Assembly: GCF_000981585.1 (NCBI RefSeq)
Contig: NZ_LN831776.1
Span: 6,741,187 to 6,805,186 of the forward strand
Length of the DNA: 64,000 nucleotides
DNA from: Paenibacillus riograndensis SBR5
GTDB taxonomy: Bacteria; Bacillota; Bacilli; Paenibacillales; Paenibacillaceae
Direction of reading: 5' to 3'
A model generated the notes under the pieces. That model saw only the letters and a program-made list of their open reading frames with translations, was not told the origin of the DNA and did not search any database. Both the position numbers and the translations under genes were made by a program. The first letter of the stretch is position 1; every line of letters starts with the position of its first letter. Shown here one piece after another: positions 36,137 to 44,493 of the stretch.

Positions 36137-37159
36137 CTAGAACAAAGCGTAATCGTCGTTTATTTTGCGGATAATGTAGTTGACCGTCATGATCAGAATG
36201 AAGCCGAACAGCGATTGATACAGCCCGGCTGCTGTGGCCATTCCGATATCAAAGGTAACCTTAAGCGAGCGGAACACATACGTATCCAGAATATCCGTAG
36301 TATTATAGAGCACCCCGTTGTTGCCGATCAGCTGGTAAAAGAGGTCAAACTGCCCCTTCATGATACTTCCAAGCGAGAAGAGCAGCAGCACAATAAAGGT
36401 TGATTTCAGCATCGGCACCGTGATATACCAGATCCGCTGGAAGATATGCGCACCGTCGATCTTGGCCGCTTCATAATATTCGTCGCTGATCCCCGTAATG
36501 GAGGCCAGGTAGATGACCATGCTGTAGCCAAGATTTTTCCAGAGATAGAATACGATAATCAGGAAGATCCAGACGCCCGGTTTGTTGTAGACATCTACAG
36601 GGCCGGCTCCGAATTGGGCCAGCAGCGTATTCAAGAAACCGTTATCATAATTGAACACGTTATATACGATAACACTCAGAATAACGAAAGAAACGAAATA
36701 CGGCAGGAACATGATCGATTGGGTCAGCTTTTTGAACCATTTGACACGCAGCTCACTGAGCAGAATCGCACAGACGATGGCCAGCACATTCCCTAGCAGG
36801 ATAAACGCCAGATTGTAGCCGATTGTATTGAGCGTAAGCTTCACCAGTGTGCCGGACTTCCAGAGAAATTCGAAGTTCTTGAAGCCCACAAAGGGCGCAT
36901 CGAACATTCCGGAATTGAAGTCAAATTGGGTAAACGCGTAATACACGCCGACCATCGGGAAATACGAGTTGACCAGAAAAAACAGCAATGCAGGCAGCAG
37001 CATCAGAAAAAGAACCCGGTTATGGACCAGCTCATGCAGAAAACCCTTTTTCCTCTTCTTCCCGGTCCTTGCCCCTGTCTCTGACGGCAGCTGCCCCGCC
37101 TCCTTAATAGGAAGCTCTATGGCGAGCGCTGTAACGGACTTGCGTTTACGGTGTCTCAA
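36137..37159 (-). CDS. Sugar ABC importer permease, LplB/YteP-like
   Basis: A 340-residue permease. A basic N terminus of about 45 residues precedes six helices. The EAA loop is YYEAAKIDGAHIFQRIWYI. I chose the TTG at 37159, which follows AGGAGG by 9 bases, over a much longer in-frame extension to 37243 that has no site. It is the first gene of the importer operon. No ATPase is encoded nearby, so an MsmX-type shared ATPase is expected. Confidence 0.9.
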   Translation of the reverse strand: MRHRKRKSVTALAIELPIKEAGQLPSETGARTGKKRKKGFLHELVHNRVLFLMLLPALLFFLVNSYFPMVGVYYAFTQFDFNSGMFDAPFVGFKNFEFLWKSGTLVKLTLNTIGYNLAFILLGNVLAIVCAILLSELRVKWFKKLTQSIMFLPYFVSFVILSVIVYNVFNYDNGFLNTLLAQFGAGPVDVYNKPGVWIFLIIVFYLWKNLGYSMVIYLASITGISDEYYEAAKIDGAHIFQRIWYITVPMLKSTFIVLLLFSLGSIMKGQFDLFYQLIGNNGVLYNTTDILDTYVFRSLKVTFDIGMATAAGLYQSLFGFILIMTVNYIIRKINDDYALF

Positions 37160-37393
37160 TGCCTTCACCCTCCTGTTACTTCTATATAGTTCATTGCGGC
37201 AGCATACGCCTTCCCGCCACCGTCTGGACGCTTGAAGCTGCACTCAGCGGCTCCGTCCAATGTATGCTCTGAGTATAGAAGACATCTCCGCAGGGTGAAC
37301 AGTGCAGCTTGAGGGTATTCCTGTATGATGTGGAGTATCGGCTGGTGCACTTTTCTGACTTTTGTGGAGAAAATAAAGAATGCACGCAAATAA

Positions 37394-37431
37394 GCCCCGT
37401 AAGCGCTCCTGTTTCAGGGCAGCTCCGGGGC
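37394..37431. terminator. Terminator downstream of the MerR gene
   Basis: GCCCCG/CGGGGC stem extended by AGC-CTCCTG/CAGG-AGCT pairs. It is followed by a T-run on the plus strand and TTATTTG on the minus strand. Confidence 0.6.
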
Positions 37432-37453
37432 CTTTTTCCACATATTTAAACCA

Positions 37454-37840
37454 TTACTTCTTTGCAGCTCGTTCTTGGGCCTCTCTCTCCAACGACGCAA
37501 AATATGCAATCTTATGTTCAATCTTCTGCGCAAAGCTCTGAAAAAACTTAATCTTCTCATCAATTTGCAGCTTATGGGCCTGCAGCAGCTTCCGCTGGTC
37601 CGGCAGCGCTTCCACCCCTTCCCGGGATAACGCGATGAATTGCTTGATCTCAGCAATCGGCATCCCCGTATCCTTCAGGCAGCAGATCAGGGAGATCAGC
37701 TCCAGATCCTCGTCGTGAAAGCAGCGGTTGCCATGTTCATCTCTTGCTACAACGGGCAGAACACCTTCTCTTTCATAATAACGCAGTGTATATTGGCTAA
37801 GTCCGCTCTTTTGTGCTATGGTTTTGATGCTGTAACCCAT
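37454..37840 (-). CDS. MerR-family transcriptional regulator (AdhR-like)
   Basis: A 128-residue regulator. The N-terminal winged helix contains IKTIAQKSGLSQYTLRYYE and the charged REGVLPVVARDEHGNRCF. The C-terminal coiled coil is Gln/Lys/Glu-rich. It has no metal-binding Cys cluster, which fits AdhR/YraB-like regulators that respond to aldehydes (family inference). It is divergent from an aldo/keto reductase whose promoter has the 19-bp spacer MerR proteins act on. Confidence 0.93.
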   Translation of the reverse strand: MGYSIKTIAQKSGLSQYTLRYYEREGVLPVVARDEHGNRCFHDEDLELISLICCLKDTGMPIAEIKQFIALSREGVEALPDQRKLLQAHKLQIDEKIKFFQSFAQKIEHKIAYFASLEREAQERAAKK

Positions 37841-37936
37841 ATGTCAGCTCCATTCCGCCGCGTACGCTCCGGCAAGTAGAATTACCTTTAAGTTAACACC
37901 AATGCGCTTCTATTAAAAGCCCCGCCAGGAAATCTA

Positions 37937-37967
37937 TTGACTTACACCTAACTCTAAGGTCTAAAAT
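37937..37967 (+). promoter_or_regulatory. MerR-type promoter with 19-bp spacer and operator dyad
   Basis: TTGACT (37937-37942) and TAAAAT (37962-37967) are 19 bp apart. Inside the spacer lies the dyad ACCTAACTCTAAGGT (37946-37960). The over-long spacer is the hallmark of promoters that MerR regulators untwist to activate. It lies about 40 bp upstream of the aldo/keto reductase start. Confidence 0.88.
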
Positions 37968-38003
37968 TTACAGCGTACCTTACATTTAAGGAGTGAATAA
38001 TTA

Positions 38004-38924
38004 ATGGTAAAAACAATTAACGTGGGTAATGGCACATTAGAGGTTGCCGAGATTTCATTAGGTTGTATGCGGATTGCCGACTTGTCGGCCAAAGAAGCTG
38101 ACGTTCATATTCACAGTGCTCTGGAAGCAGGCATTGATTTTTTTGACCATGCGGACATCTATGCCGCCGGCAAAGCTGAAGAAGTGTTTGGCGATGTCGT
38201 TGCCAGCAGCCCGGGCATGCGCGACAAGTTGATGATTCAGACGAAATGCGGCATCCGCCAAGGCTTTTTTGACTTTTCCAAAGAGCATATTGTGTCATCC
38301 GTAGAGAACAGCCTGAAACGTCTGAAGACCGATTATGTGGATGTGCTTCTGCTCCACCGTCCTGACACCTTAATGGAGCCGGGGGAAGTCGCTGAAGCCT
38401 TCGATTACCTGGAGCAAAAAGGCATGGTCAAGCACTTCGGTGTCAGCAACCAGAACCCGCTGCAAATTGAGCTGCTCAAAAAAAATGTCAAACAAAAGCT
38501 GCTCTTCAATCAGCTGCAGCTGAGCATTATGGTTTCCGGCATGATTGACTCCGGCTTCAATGTGAATATGACGAACTCCGCTTCCGTTGTGCATGATGGC
38601 GGCATTCTGGAGTACAGCCGTCTGCATGACATGACCATTCAGCCTTGGTCCCCGTTCCAATACGGCTTCTTTGAAGGCGTATTCCTGGGAAATGACAAGT
38701 TCCCGGAAGTGAACAAGGTTATTAACCGGTTGGCTGACGAAAAAGGTGTGGCCGACACTGCCATCGCTATCGCCTGGCTCCTAAGACACCCGGCCAAGAT
38801 GCAGCCGATTGTAGGCACTACCAACACCCAGCGCCTGCTCGACATTGCCAAGGCTTCAGATATCACCCTCTCCCGGGAAGAGTGGTATGAGATCTACCGT
38901 GCAGCGGGGAACAAGCTTCCTTAA
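38004..38924 (+). CDS. Aldo/keto reductase (YdhF-like)
   Basis: A 306-residue TIM-barrel NADPH-dependent reductase. The catalytic tetrad is visible in FFDHADIYAAGKAEE (Asp, Tyr), MIQTKCGI (Lys) and VLLLHRPD (His). The C terminus has PIVGTTNTQRLLDIAK, which binds cofactor phosphate. It probably reduces toxic aldehydes or ketones. It is controlled by the divergent MerR regulator through the 19-bp-spacer promoter. Confidence 0.95.
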   Translation: MVKTINVGNGTLEVAEISLGCMRIADLSAKEADVHIHSALEAGIDFFDHADIYAAGKAEEVFGDVVASSPGMRDKLMIQTKCGIRQGFFDFSKEHIVSSVENSLKRLKTDYVDVLLLHRPDTLMEPGEVAEAFDYLEQKGMVKHFGVSNQNPLQIELLKKNVKQKLLFNQLQLSIMVSGMIDSGFNVNMTNSASVVHDGGILEYSRLHDMTIQPWSPFQYGFFEGVFLGNDKFPEVNKVINRLADEKGVADTAIAIAWLLRHPAKMQPIVGTTNTQRLLDIAKASDITLSREEWYEIYRAAGNKLP

Positions 38925-38931
38925 CGGGCTT

Positions 38932-38963
38932 AGGGATACCGTTTTTTAGAGAATGGTATCCCT
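38932..38963 (+). terminator. Terminator after the aldo/keto reductase gene
   Basis: A 9-bp perfect stem AGGGATACC/GGTATCCCT with a 14-base loop, 8 bp past the stop. A T-run follows about 20 bp later. Confidence 0.75.
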
Positions 38964-39030
38964 CATCCTTGCTCTTAGTTTTTTCCTGCTGCCTGTAACA
39001 ACGAGATTATAGATAACAGTTGGTGATAAG

Positions 39031-39846
39031 ATGTTCAAAATAGGAGAATTTTCTAAATTGACACAAATTTCAATCCGAATGCTCCGATACTATGATGAAG
39101 TAGGACTTTTAAAGCCAGCAGAAACCGACAAGTGGACAGGATACCGTATGTATTCGGTCGAGCAAATACCTGTTCTAAATAAAATTATTTATCTCCGGGA
39201 TAGTGGATTTAATGTTTCGGAAATTGCAGTAGCCCTTGACAAAATGGATGATAAATCGCTTATAGAACAGCTTGACGCAAAATATGCGGAAATAGAAAAG
39301 ACAATTCAAGATAACATAGTTAAATTAAGAAAAATCGAAGTCGCTAAAAAGGAGCTTTTAGGGCAGAAAAATGAAATTCACTATAACATTTCAATTAAGT
39401 CCATTCCAAGTTATCAAGTTCTATCCCTGCGTAGAATCATTCGGGACTATTACGCCGAGGGCGAACTATGGCAAGAGTTATCTGCTTTTGCCGAAGAAAA
39501 CCACATACATATTTACAGTAATACTTTTTCTATTTATCACGACATAGAGTACAAAGAGTCTCATGTGGATGTTGAGCTATGCCTTCCTGTAAAAAAACAG
39601 GGAAAAAGTACAAACTGCTTTACCTATCGAAATACCGAGCCTATACCCACGATGGCTTGCACAATGGTATGTGGTGATTTCACTAATATAGCTGGAGCAT
39701 ATATAGCTTTTGCTGAATGGCTGCAACAGAACAGCCAATATAAGATGTCCGGGCAAACACGGCAAATCGTACACTGTGGCCCATGGAATGAGAATAATCC
39801 AGAAAAATACCTAATAGAACTTCAAATACCATTGGAGATTGTATAA
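39031..39846 (+). CDS. MerR-family regulator with GyrI-like effector domain (BmrR-like)
   Basis: A 271-residue regulator. The winged helix begins MFKIGEFSKLTQISIRMLRY, followed by a coiled coil (about 75-120). A GyrI/BmrR-type domain (about 125-270) ends in LIELQIPLEIV. Such regulators bind amphipathic cations or drugs and activate efflux or detoxification genes. The gene is visibly AT-richer than its neighbours, suggesting a separate acquisition. It has its own terminator, and no obvious target gene lies beside it. Confidence 0.92.
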   Translation: MFKIGEFSKLTQISIRMLRYYDEVGLLKPAETDKWTGYRMYSVEQIPVLNKIIYLRDSGFNVSEIAVALDKMDDKSLIEQLDAKYAEIEKTIQDNIVKLRKIEVAKKELLGQKNEIHYNISIKSIPSYQVLSLRRIIRDYYAEGELWQELSAFAEENHIHIYSNTFSIYHDIEYKESHVDVELCLPVKKQGKSTNCFTYRNTEPIPTMACTMVCGDFTNIAGAYIAFAEWLQQNSQYKMSGQTRQIVHCGPWNENNPEKYLIELQIPLEIV

Positions 39847-39877
39847 AAACGTCTTGCATTTTGCTGGACGTTTTTTT
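39846..39877 (+). terminator. Terminator after the BmrR-like gene
   Basis: AAAACGTC/GACGTTTT stem with a 13-base loop and a run of seven Ts. It overlaps the stop codon by one base. Confidence 0.85.
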
Positions 39878-39946
39878 ATCCTCTTGACTCTCACATGGTG
39901 TGAGGGCTTACGCTGCACCTGACATCGAATACGAGGAGGATATAAT

Positions 39947-40423
39947 ATGAGTAATTTAGAAGTACATTCCATTGGCAAGATTCGCAGCAACGAGAGCGGT
40001 ACTTTCATTACATTGGAAAAAAAATTCATTCCGGCTTTACAATCATTAGAGGGTTTTAGCCATATCAATGTACTTTGGTGGATTAGCGATCACGACGACG
40101 AGCATTCGCGCTCCGTACTGCAAACCGAGTCACCGTACAAAGGCTCTCCCGAGGTCATGGGGATTTTTGCTACAAGGTCGCCTATGCGTCCTAATCCGAT
40201 AGCGTTGACCGCAGCGGAAATTATCCAAATCGACTTTGAAAAGGGCATAATTCAAGTGGCATTTATGGATGCATACGACAATACTCCCGTTCTTGATATT
40301 AAGCCTTACACGCCCAGCCTTGACAGGGTTGAAACCCCCGGTGTCCCGGCATGGTGCAGCAGGTGGCCGAAAAGTACTGAAGAATCTGGTTCCTTTAATT
40401 GGGCAGAAGTTTTTAATTTTTAA
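39947..40423 (+). CDS. trmO: tRNA (N6-threonylcarbamoyladenosine37-N6)-methyltransferase TrmO
   Basis: A 158-residue UPF0066/TsaA-family protein of the usual length for the core domain. Diagnostic segments are IGKIRSNES, LEGFSHINVLWWISDHD, IFATRSPMRPNPIALT and ILDIKPYTPSLD-like VLDIKPYTPSLDR. The family uses S-adenosylmethionine to methylate t6A37 of threonine tRNAs. GAGGAGG lies 7 bases before the ATG. Paenibacillus and other Firmicutes often carry it as an accessory single gene, as here. Confidence 0.9.
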   Translation: MSNLEVHSIGKIRSNESGTFITLEKKFIPALQSLEGFSHINVLWWISDHDDEHSRSVLQTESPYKGSPEVMGIFATRSPMRPNPIALTAAEIIQIDFEKGIIQVAFMDAYDNTPVLDIKPYTPSLDRVETPGVPAWCSRWPKSTEESGSFNWAEVFNF

Positions 40424-40456
40424 GGAGGGAAGAGCTTAGCAGATCGAATTATTCAA

Positions 40457-40487
40457 GCGGTATAGCATCTTGTAATTGCTATACCGC
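40457..40487. terminator. Terminator between trmO and the amylase gene
   Basis: A perfect 11-bp stem GCGGTATAGCA/TGCTATACCGC with a 9-base loop between convergent genes. Confidence 0.8.
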
Positions 40488-40568
40488 CCACATCTTAAAC
40501 ATCTTTATCTCAGCCCAGTTAAATCAAGGTTTTACGGGTTTTTATTTCTTACATCCTGTACGTTTGTT

Positions 40569-43500
40569 TTATTTCAGATAAGGTCCGGTCTCTCCAATTC
40601 CGCCTTTGCCGTTCAGGACATAGACCCTTGCATTCCCTTTGCCGGAGCATGTCAGGGTAATCGTACCGTTGGTAACGGTTTTGGTATCGCCAGTCACCGC
40701 ATCCACATAGGTTCCGTTCGGAATCCCGGTAAAGGTAGCATTTCCCGAAATCGTAACCAAGGCAAAGCTGTCAATGCCTTTGGCGCTGTCAGTGTATCTT
40801 CTTTTAAATGCCAGGTTCCCTGATACATTCTCTGTAGAATACTGGCCTTTCTGTAAGGCTGGAACCGCTCTTCTGATCAGATTCAGCTGTCTGATATGCT
40901 TCGCCAAAGGATAATTCAGCGATTCGGCAAGCGTGCCGGTTGCATTCGTATATTTACCGTAATCCTGAACCGTAACGCTGCCTTCTATGTGATCGCCATA
41001 GTAAGCACGGCCTGTTGCGCTGAGCGGTGCGTTTGGACCTACATCGAGGACTACTCCCTTCTTGAACTCGATTTCCGAGCCATAGTAGATGGCGGGAATT
41101 CCCCGGAAGGTGAACATCAGCGCGAGATTCTCAGCCCAAGTATCCTGTGTACCCGCAAACCGCTGATTTTCCGGAGCCTGGTCCGGTGCATAGTCATGAG
41201 AGTCGACATAGGTTACATTCCAGGTTGCATCATTATAGAATTGGTCACCGCTTCTCATACTGAAGGCTTCCTGTGCTGTCTTGAAAGCCCAATGCATCGG
41301 AAAATCAATTACATCCATACCCGATTTCATCGAATAGTCAGGCGCATGATAGGTATTGCCGTTCAGGAAAGCATTGTTCGAAGTAGGCTGGCCTGCTGTA
41401 GTAGAATTGTCTGCCCACTCCTGTTCAACCGACGCTTTGTTGGAAGCGTAATCATTTGTACTATCGCCCGGATACGATTTCGCAGATTTCCAGGTATAAA
41501 ACGGCGTCGAAATTGCCGGAATTCCGCTGTTCCATACATCTCTGTAGCGGGTGGCCACTTCACCAAACATGAAGAAGTCCGAGCCTCCTCTTGTCTTCCA
41601 GGCAGGAATAAAGTATTTATTGAAAATATACCGGCTCACATGCTTCACTGTATCGAGACGGAAAGCGTCAACACCCATATCAATATATTGGTTATAGGAG
41701 TCAATCAGATATTGGTCAACTACAGGATTCTCCGTGTTGAGGTCGACGCAGTCTCCGGCAATCTGTCCTGTCTGTACGGTGTAGGATTCCCAGGAAAGGC
41801 TTTTCTCCGTATGGTACATGTTATTGTTTGTCTCCGCCGTCTTCATTAAGGCAATTCTTGCCTGATATTGCTGATCGGGTGTCATGGAATCATAGTTTGA
41901 CGGCAGCTTATCCGTTATTTTGAGCAAGTTGCTGACGGTATCCGGCTTGGTCTCATCTTTCTTGAACATGGGGAACAAATTCTCTTCACCGAAATTGCCG
42001 GTATGATTGACAACGACATCCTGAATAATTTTTATCCCTTTTGCATGCGCGGCATTGATTAAATCTTGATAGGAGGCTCCCGCAGATTCATACCTTGGGT
42101 CTACTTTGGCAAAATTGATCGCGTGGTACCCGTGATAATCGTAACCGCTCGCATTCTGCACAACAGGTGTAATCCAGATGGCACTGAATCCGAGGGCTTT
42201 GATGTAATCCAGCTTTTGAATCAGCCCTTTAAAGTCTCCTCTCCAAGCCGGGTCCGAATCCGGATTATTCGCCTTGGCATCATCCCATGCGTGCTCGTTG
42301 TTACTTGGATCGCCATCATAGAACCGCGAAGTGATGACGAAATAAATGCTGTCCTCCCGGAAATCTCCCGACTTTCCAATATTGTAGACAAAGCTTTGTG
42401 TGGTTTGATTCCCAGCTCCGTCTATCACAAGGAACTTCAGGGTGGTGGTTTTGGAGATCAGGATGGAAGGTCCCGTCAAACCGGCCATTGCATTGCCAGA
42501 AATATAAGCTTTAGAACCTGCGGTTGGTTCCGTACCATCATCGGTATAATATGCCCTTGTGGTTGCTGCCTTGTTATCTTTTATGTTAAAGGATACGGTA
42601 ACCGCAGTATCGGAATGCCCCACAGGCAAATTCGGAGTGATGGTTGGAGCCTGTAAATCGGCATTTAAGTCAATGACATAAGCGAAAGAAGCTACATTTC
42701 CTGCCTGACCGGTTGAGTTCACACCAAAAGCCTTGATGGTCATAGAGGAAGCCACCTGAATTGGCGAGGTATACAAGGCTGATGCTGCCGTAGGTGTTGA
42801 ACCGTTGGTTGTATAGTAAATTTTATCCCCGCTATTGGTGCTGGAAAGCTTCACCGTCTGGGCAGAATCATATGTTTTTGGTGCAGGAGAGACTGAAATC
42901 ACTGGAATTTTGGGGAGTTCCGGGTTGGCTTCATACCACATGTTATCCGTGTAAAACCAGGACTCCTTCACATTGCGGGACAAATCGGCCGTCTGTTTAC
43001 CGCTGCCGTCATTAAAAATCATACTGGCACTCGCGGCTCCGGCAATCGTATAGCTGTACCAGTCATTTCCGTCGGAATTCATCAGAATTCCCGGCCATGC
43101 CCCGCTTGTCGGAACGGTTGCTGGACTCAGATTCCAGTAATGGATTCGCATTGAATTCCAGCTTGAGGGTTTCTTCACATGAACCGTTATCCCGGCTGCT
43201 GGTGTTGCAGTTGCCGTTGCTGTAGGTGTTACCGTTGCTGTAGGCGTGGCTGTTGCTGTAGGCGTTGCCGTTGCTGTAGGCGTGGCTGTTGCTGTAGGCG
43301 TTGCCGTTGCTGTAGGCGTGGCTGTTGCTGTAGGCGTTGCCGTTGCTGTAGGCGTGGCTGTTGCTGTAGGCGTGGCTGTTGCTGTAGGCGTTGGAGTAAT
43401 TCCAGCAGAAAGTGTCATGTAATCAAGATTAATATTACCACTGTCATTAGAATCATATTTGTATGCAATCGTATTATTCCCTGCCAGTAAGGAGAGGGTT

Positions 43501-44120
43501 TCGGTTTGGTCACCCCAGGTGTTCCAGTTTGCCAGACTTGCCAAGGTTGTCTGTTTAACTTTGCTTCCGTTGACGTATATGGAAACTGTCTTCGCACTTC
43601 CGCTTGCGTTAGCGTAATGGAGAGTGGCATTATAAGTGCCTGCTGTTGAAGCCTGAACGGTAAAAGTTGCAGTTGCTCCGGGAACATTGTATCCATCCAC
43701 AAACCCGGTCCCTGAATACCCGGTGTGATCGGTATTTACCTTTGCCCCTCCAGACAAAACCGCGCTTTCGCCTTCATACTTCCCCTCAGCCGGTATAACC
43801 ACCGTCCAGTTCTTCCCGCCATTACTATCCCAATAATCCGTAGGCGCCGTAATGTGATAGCAATAAATTAATGTAGCACCTTCTGGCACACTAATGTTTG
43901 CAGTAAATGTAGACCCGCTCTTGGACATAACCGTGTCCGTAGAATCTGTCCAGTTATTTGCAGTCCAATGCAGCGTCACGGCAGCTGCCGTAGAATTCGT
44001 ATAGGTTACTGTATAATCGGTATTGCTTGCAGAAGCCCCGCCGGACAGCCCGAACAAGCTAAAACAAAGTGCAAAAATGACTAACCATGAAACATATGAC
44101 CTGGTTTTTTTTCTCAACAC
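40569..44120 (-). CDS. Secreted multidomain alpha-amylase, GH13, with starch-binding modules
   Basis: A 1183-residue extracellular amylase. GGGAGG 7 bases before GTG at 44120 decides the start. The longer frame's ATG lies inside that site. In order: signal peptide (1-32, ending GGASAS), CBM25-like module (about 35-110), a CBM6/35-like beta-sandwich (about 115-240), a (PTATAT)n linker (about 242-313), a CBM26-like module (about 318-403), two chitobiase-type repeats (about 410-590), the GH13 barrel and a C-terminal beta domain. Conserved regions are DVVVNH, FRLDTVKH (nucleophile Asp829), FMFGEV (Glu860) and YVDSHD (Asp982). It hydrolyses starch. The modules are assigned from short motifs, so CBM family numbers are tentative. 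Confidence 0.93.
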   Translation of the reverse strand: MLRKKTRSYVSWLVIFALCFSLFGLSGGASASNTDYTVTYTNSTAAAVTLHWTANNWTDSTDTVMSKSGSTFTANISVPEGATLIYCYHITAPTDYWDSNGGKNWTVVIPAEGKYEGESAVLSGGAKVNTDHTGYSGTGFVDGYNVPGATATFTVQASTAGTYNATLHYANASGSAKTVSIYVNGSKVKQTTLASLANWNTWGDQTETLSLLAGNNTIAYKYDSNDSGNINLDYMTLSAGITPTPTATATPTATATPTATATPTATATPTATATPTATATPTATATPTATATPTATVTPTATATATPAAGITVHVKKPSSWNSMRIHYWNLSPATVPTSGAWPGILMNSDGNDWYSYTIAGAASASMIFNDGSGKQTADLSRNVKESWFYTDNMWYEANPELPKIPVISVSPAPKTYDSAQTVKLSSTNSGDKIYYTTNGSTPTAASALYTSPIQVASSMTIKAFGVNSTGQAGNVASFAYVIDLNADLQAPTITPNLPVGHSDTAVTVSFNIKDNKAATTRAYYTDDGTEPTAGSKAYISGNAMAGLTGPSILISKTTTLKFLVIDGAGNQTTQSFVYNIGKSGDFREDSIYFVITSRFYDGDPSNNEHAWDDAKANNPDSDPAWRGDFKGLIQKLDYIKALGFSAIWITPVVQNASGYDYHGYHAINFAKVDPRYESAGASYQDLINAAHAKGIKIIQDVVVNHTGNFGEENLFPMFKKDETKPDTVSNLLKITDKLPSNYDSMTPDQQYQARIALMKTAETNNNMYHTEKSLSWESYTVQTGQIAGDCVDLNTENPVVDQYLIDSYNQYIDMGVDAFRLDTVKHVSRYIFNKYFIPAWKTRGGSDFFMFGEVATRYRDVWNSGIPAISTPFYTWKSAKSYPGDSTNDYASNKASVEQEWADNSTTAGQPTSNNAFLNGNTYHAPDYSMKSGMDVIDFPMHWAFKTAQEAFSMRSGDQFYNDATWNVTYVDSHDYAPDQAPENQRFAGTQDTWAENLALMFTFRGIPAIYYGSEIEFKKGVVLDVGPNAPLSATGRAYYGDHIEGSVTVQDYGKYTNATGTLAESLNYPLAKHIRQLNLIRRAVPALQKGQYSTENVSGNLAFKRRYTDSAKGIDSFALVTISGNATFTGIPNGTYVDAVTGDTKTVTNGTITLTCSGKGNARVYVLNGKGGIGETGPYLK
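43182..43397 (-). repeat. 18-bp tandem repeat encoding the PTATAT linker
   Basis: About eleven copies of an 18-bp unit, interrupted by small variations, encode PTATAT repeats. On the other strand it creates a spurious Cys/Arg-rich frame that is not a gene. Confidence 0.9.
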
Positions 44121-44150
44121 GGACAAACCTCCCATGAATTTAATAGAAGC

Positions 44151-44162
44151 GCAAACGTTTGC
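44151..44162. promoter_or_regulatory. LacI/CcpA-type operator in the amylase 5' leader
   Basis: A perfect palindrome GCAAACGTTTGC 31 bases upstream of the GTG start and about 150 bases downstream of the predicted transcription start. The core resembles MalR/AmyR/CcpA half-sites, so it may act as a roadblock operator. Confidence 0.7.
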
Positions 44163-44317
44163 ATTAAAGTGAAAAAAAATACGCCGCTACAATTTTTCAT
44201 CAACCGCCCCCTGTTGGACATATAGAAAAGCACTCATGTACGCGCTTACAATTCAAGCTGATAAACAAACCAAGAAGAAATTCAAATTCCGCATACAATC
44301 GACTTTTTCCTTTTCTG

Positions 44318-44364
44318 ATTATAATCCCCATCTTTTTCCTGGTCAATGATAATTTGAACGTTCA
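44318..44364 (-). promoter_or_regulatory. Sigma-A promoter of the amylase gene with adjacent palindrome
   Basis: On the minus strand TTGACC (44341-44346) and a perfect TATAAT (44318-44323) are 17 bp apart. A second palindrome, TGAACGTTCA (44355-44364), lies just upstream of the -35 and may bind a regulator. The resulting 5' leader is about 190 bases. Confidence 0.85.
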
Positions 44365-44401
44365 TGAAAGCGTATGCATAGAATCTTCAGTCAAAACTCA
44401 A

Positions 44402-44436
44402 CCCGCGCGCACCGATTGGGTACCGGAACGTGCGGG
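44402..44436. terminator. Hairpin downstream of the PKS/NRPS cluster
   Basis: GC-rich arms CCCGC...ACCG and CCGG...GCGGG (imperfect) with a T6 run on the plus side and TTGAGTTTT on the minus side. It separates the last cluster gene from the amylase promoter. Confidence 0.5.
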
Positions 44437-44493
44437 CTGCTTTTTTATCTGTCTGCTTGACAGGGTGCGGCCAAGCCGGGATTTACGTTTTTT

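Noticed and set aside
43179..43490. Plus-strand Cys/Arg-rich frame with repeated CCRRG-type units
   Set aside because: It is the antisense of the PTATAT linker repeat in the amylase gene and has no ribosome binding site.
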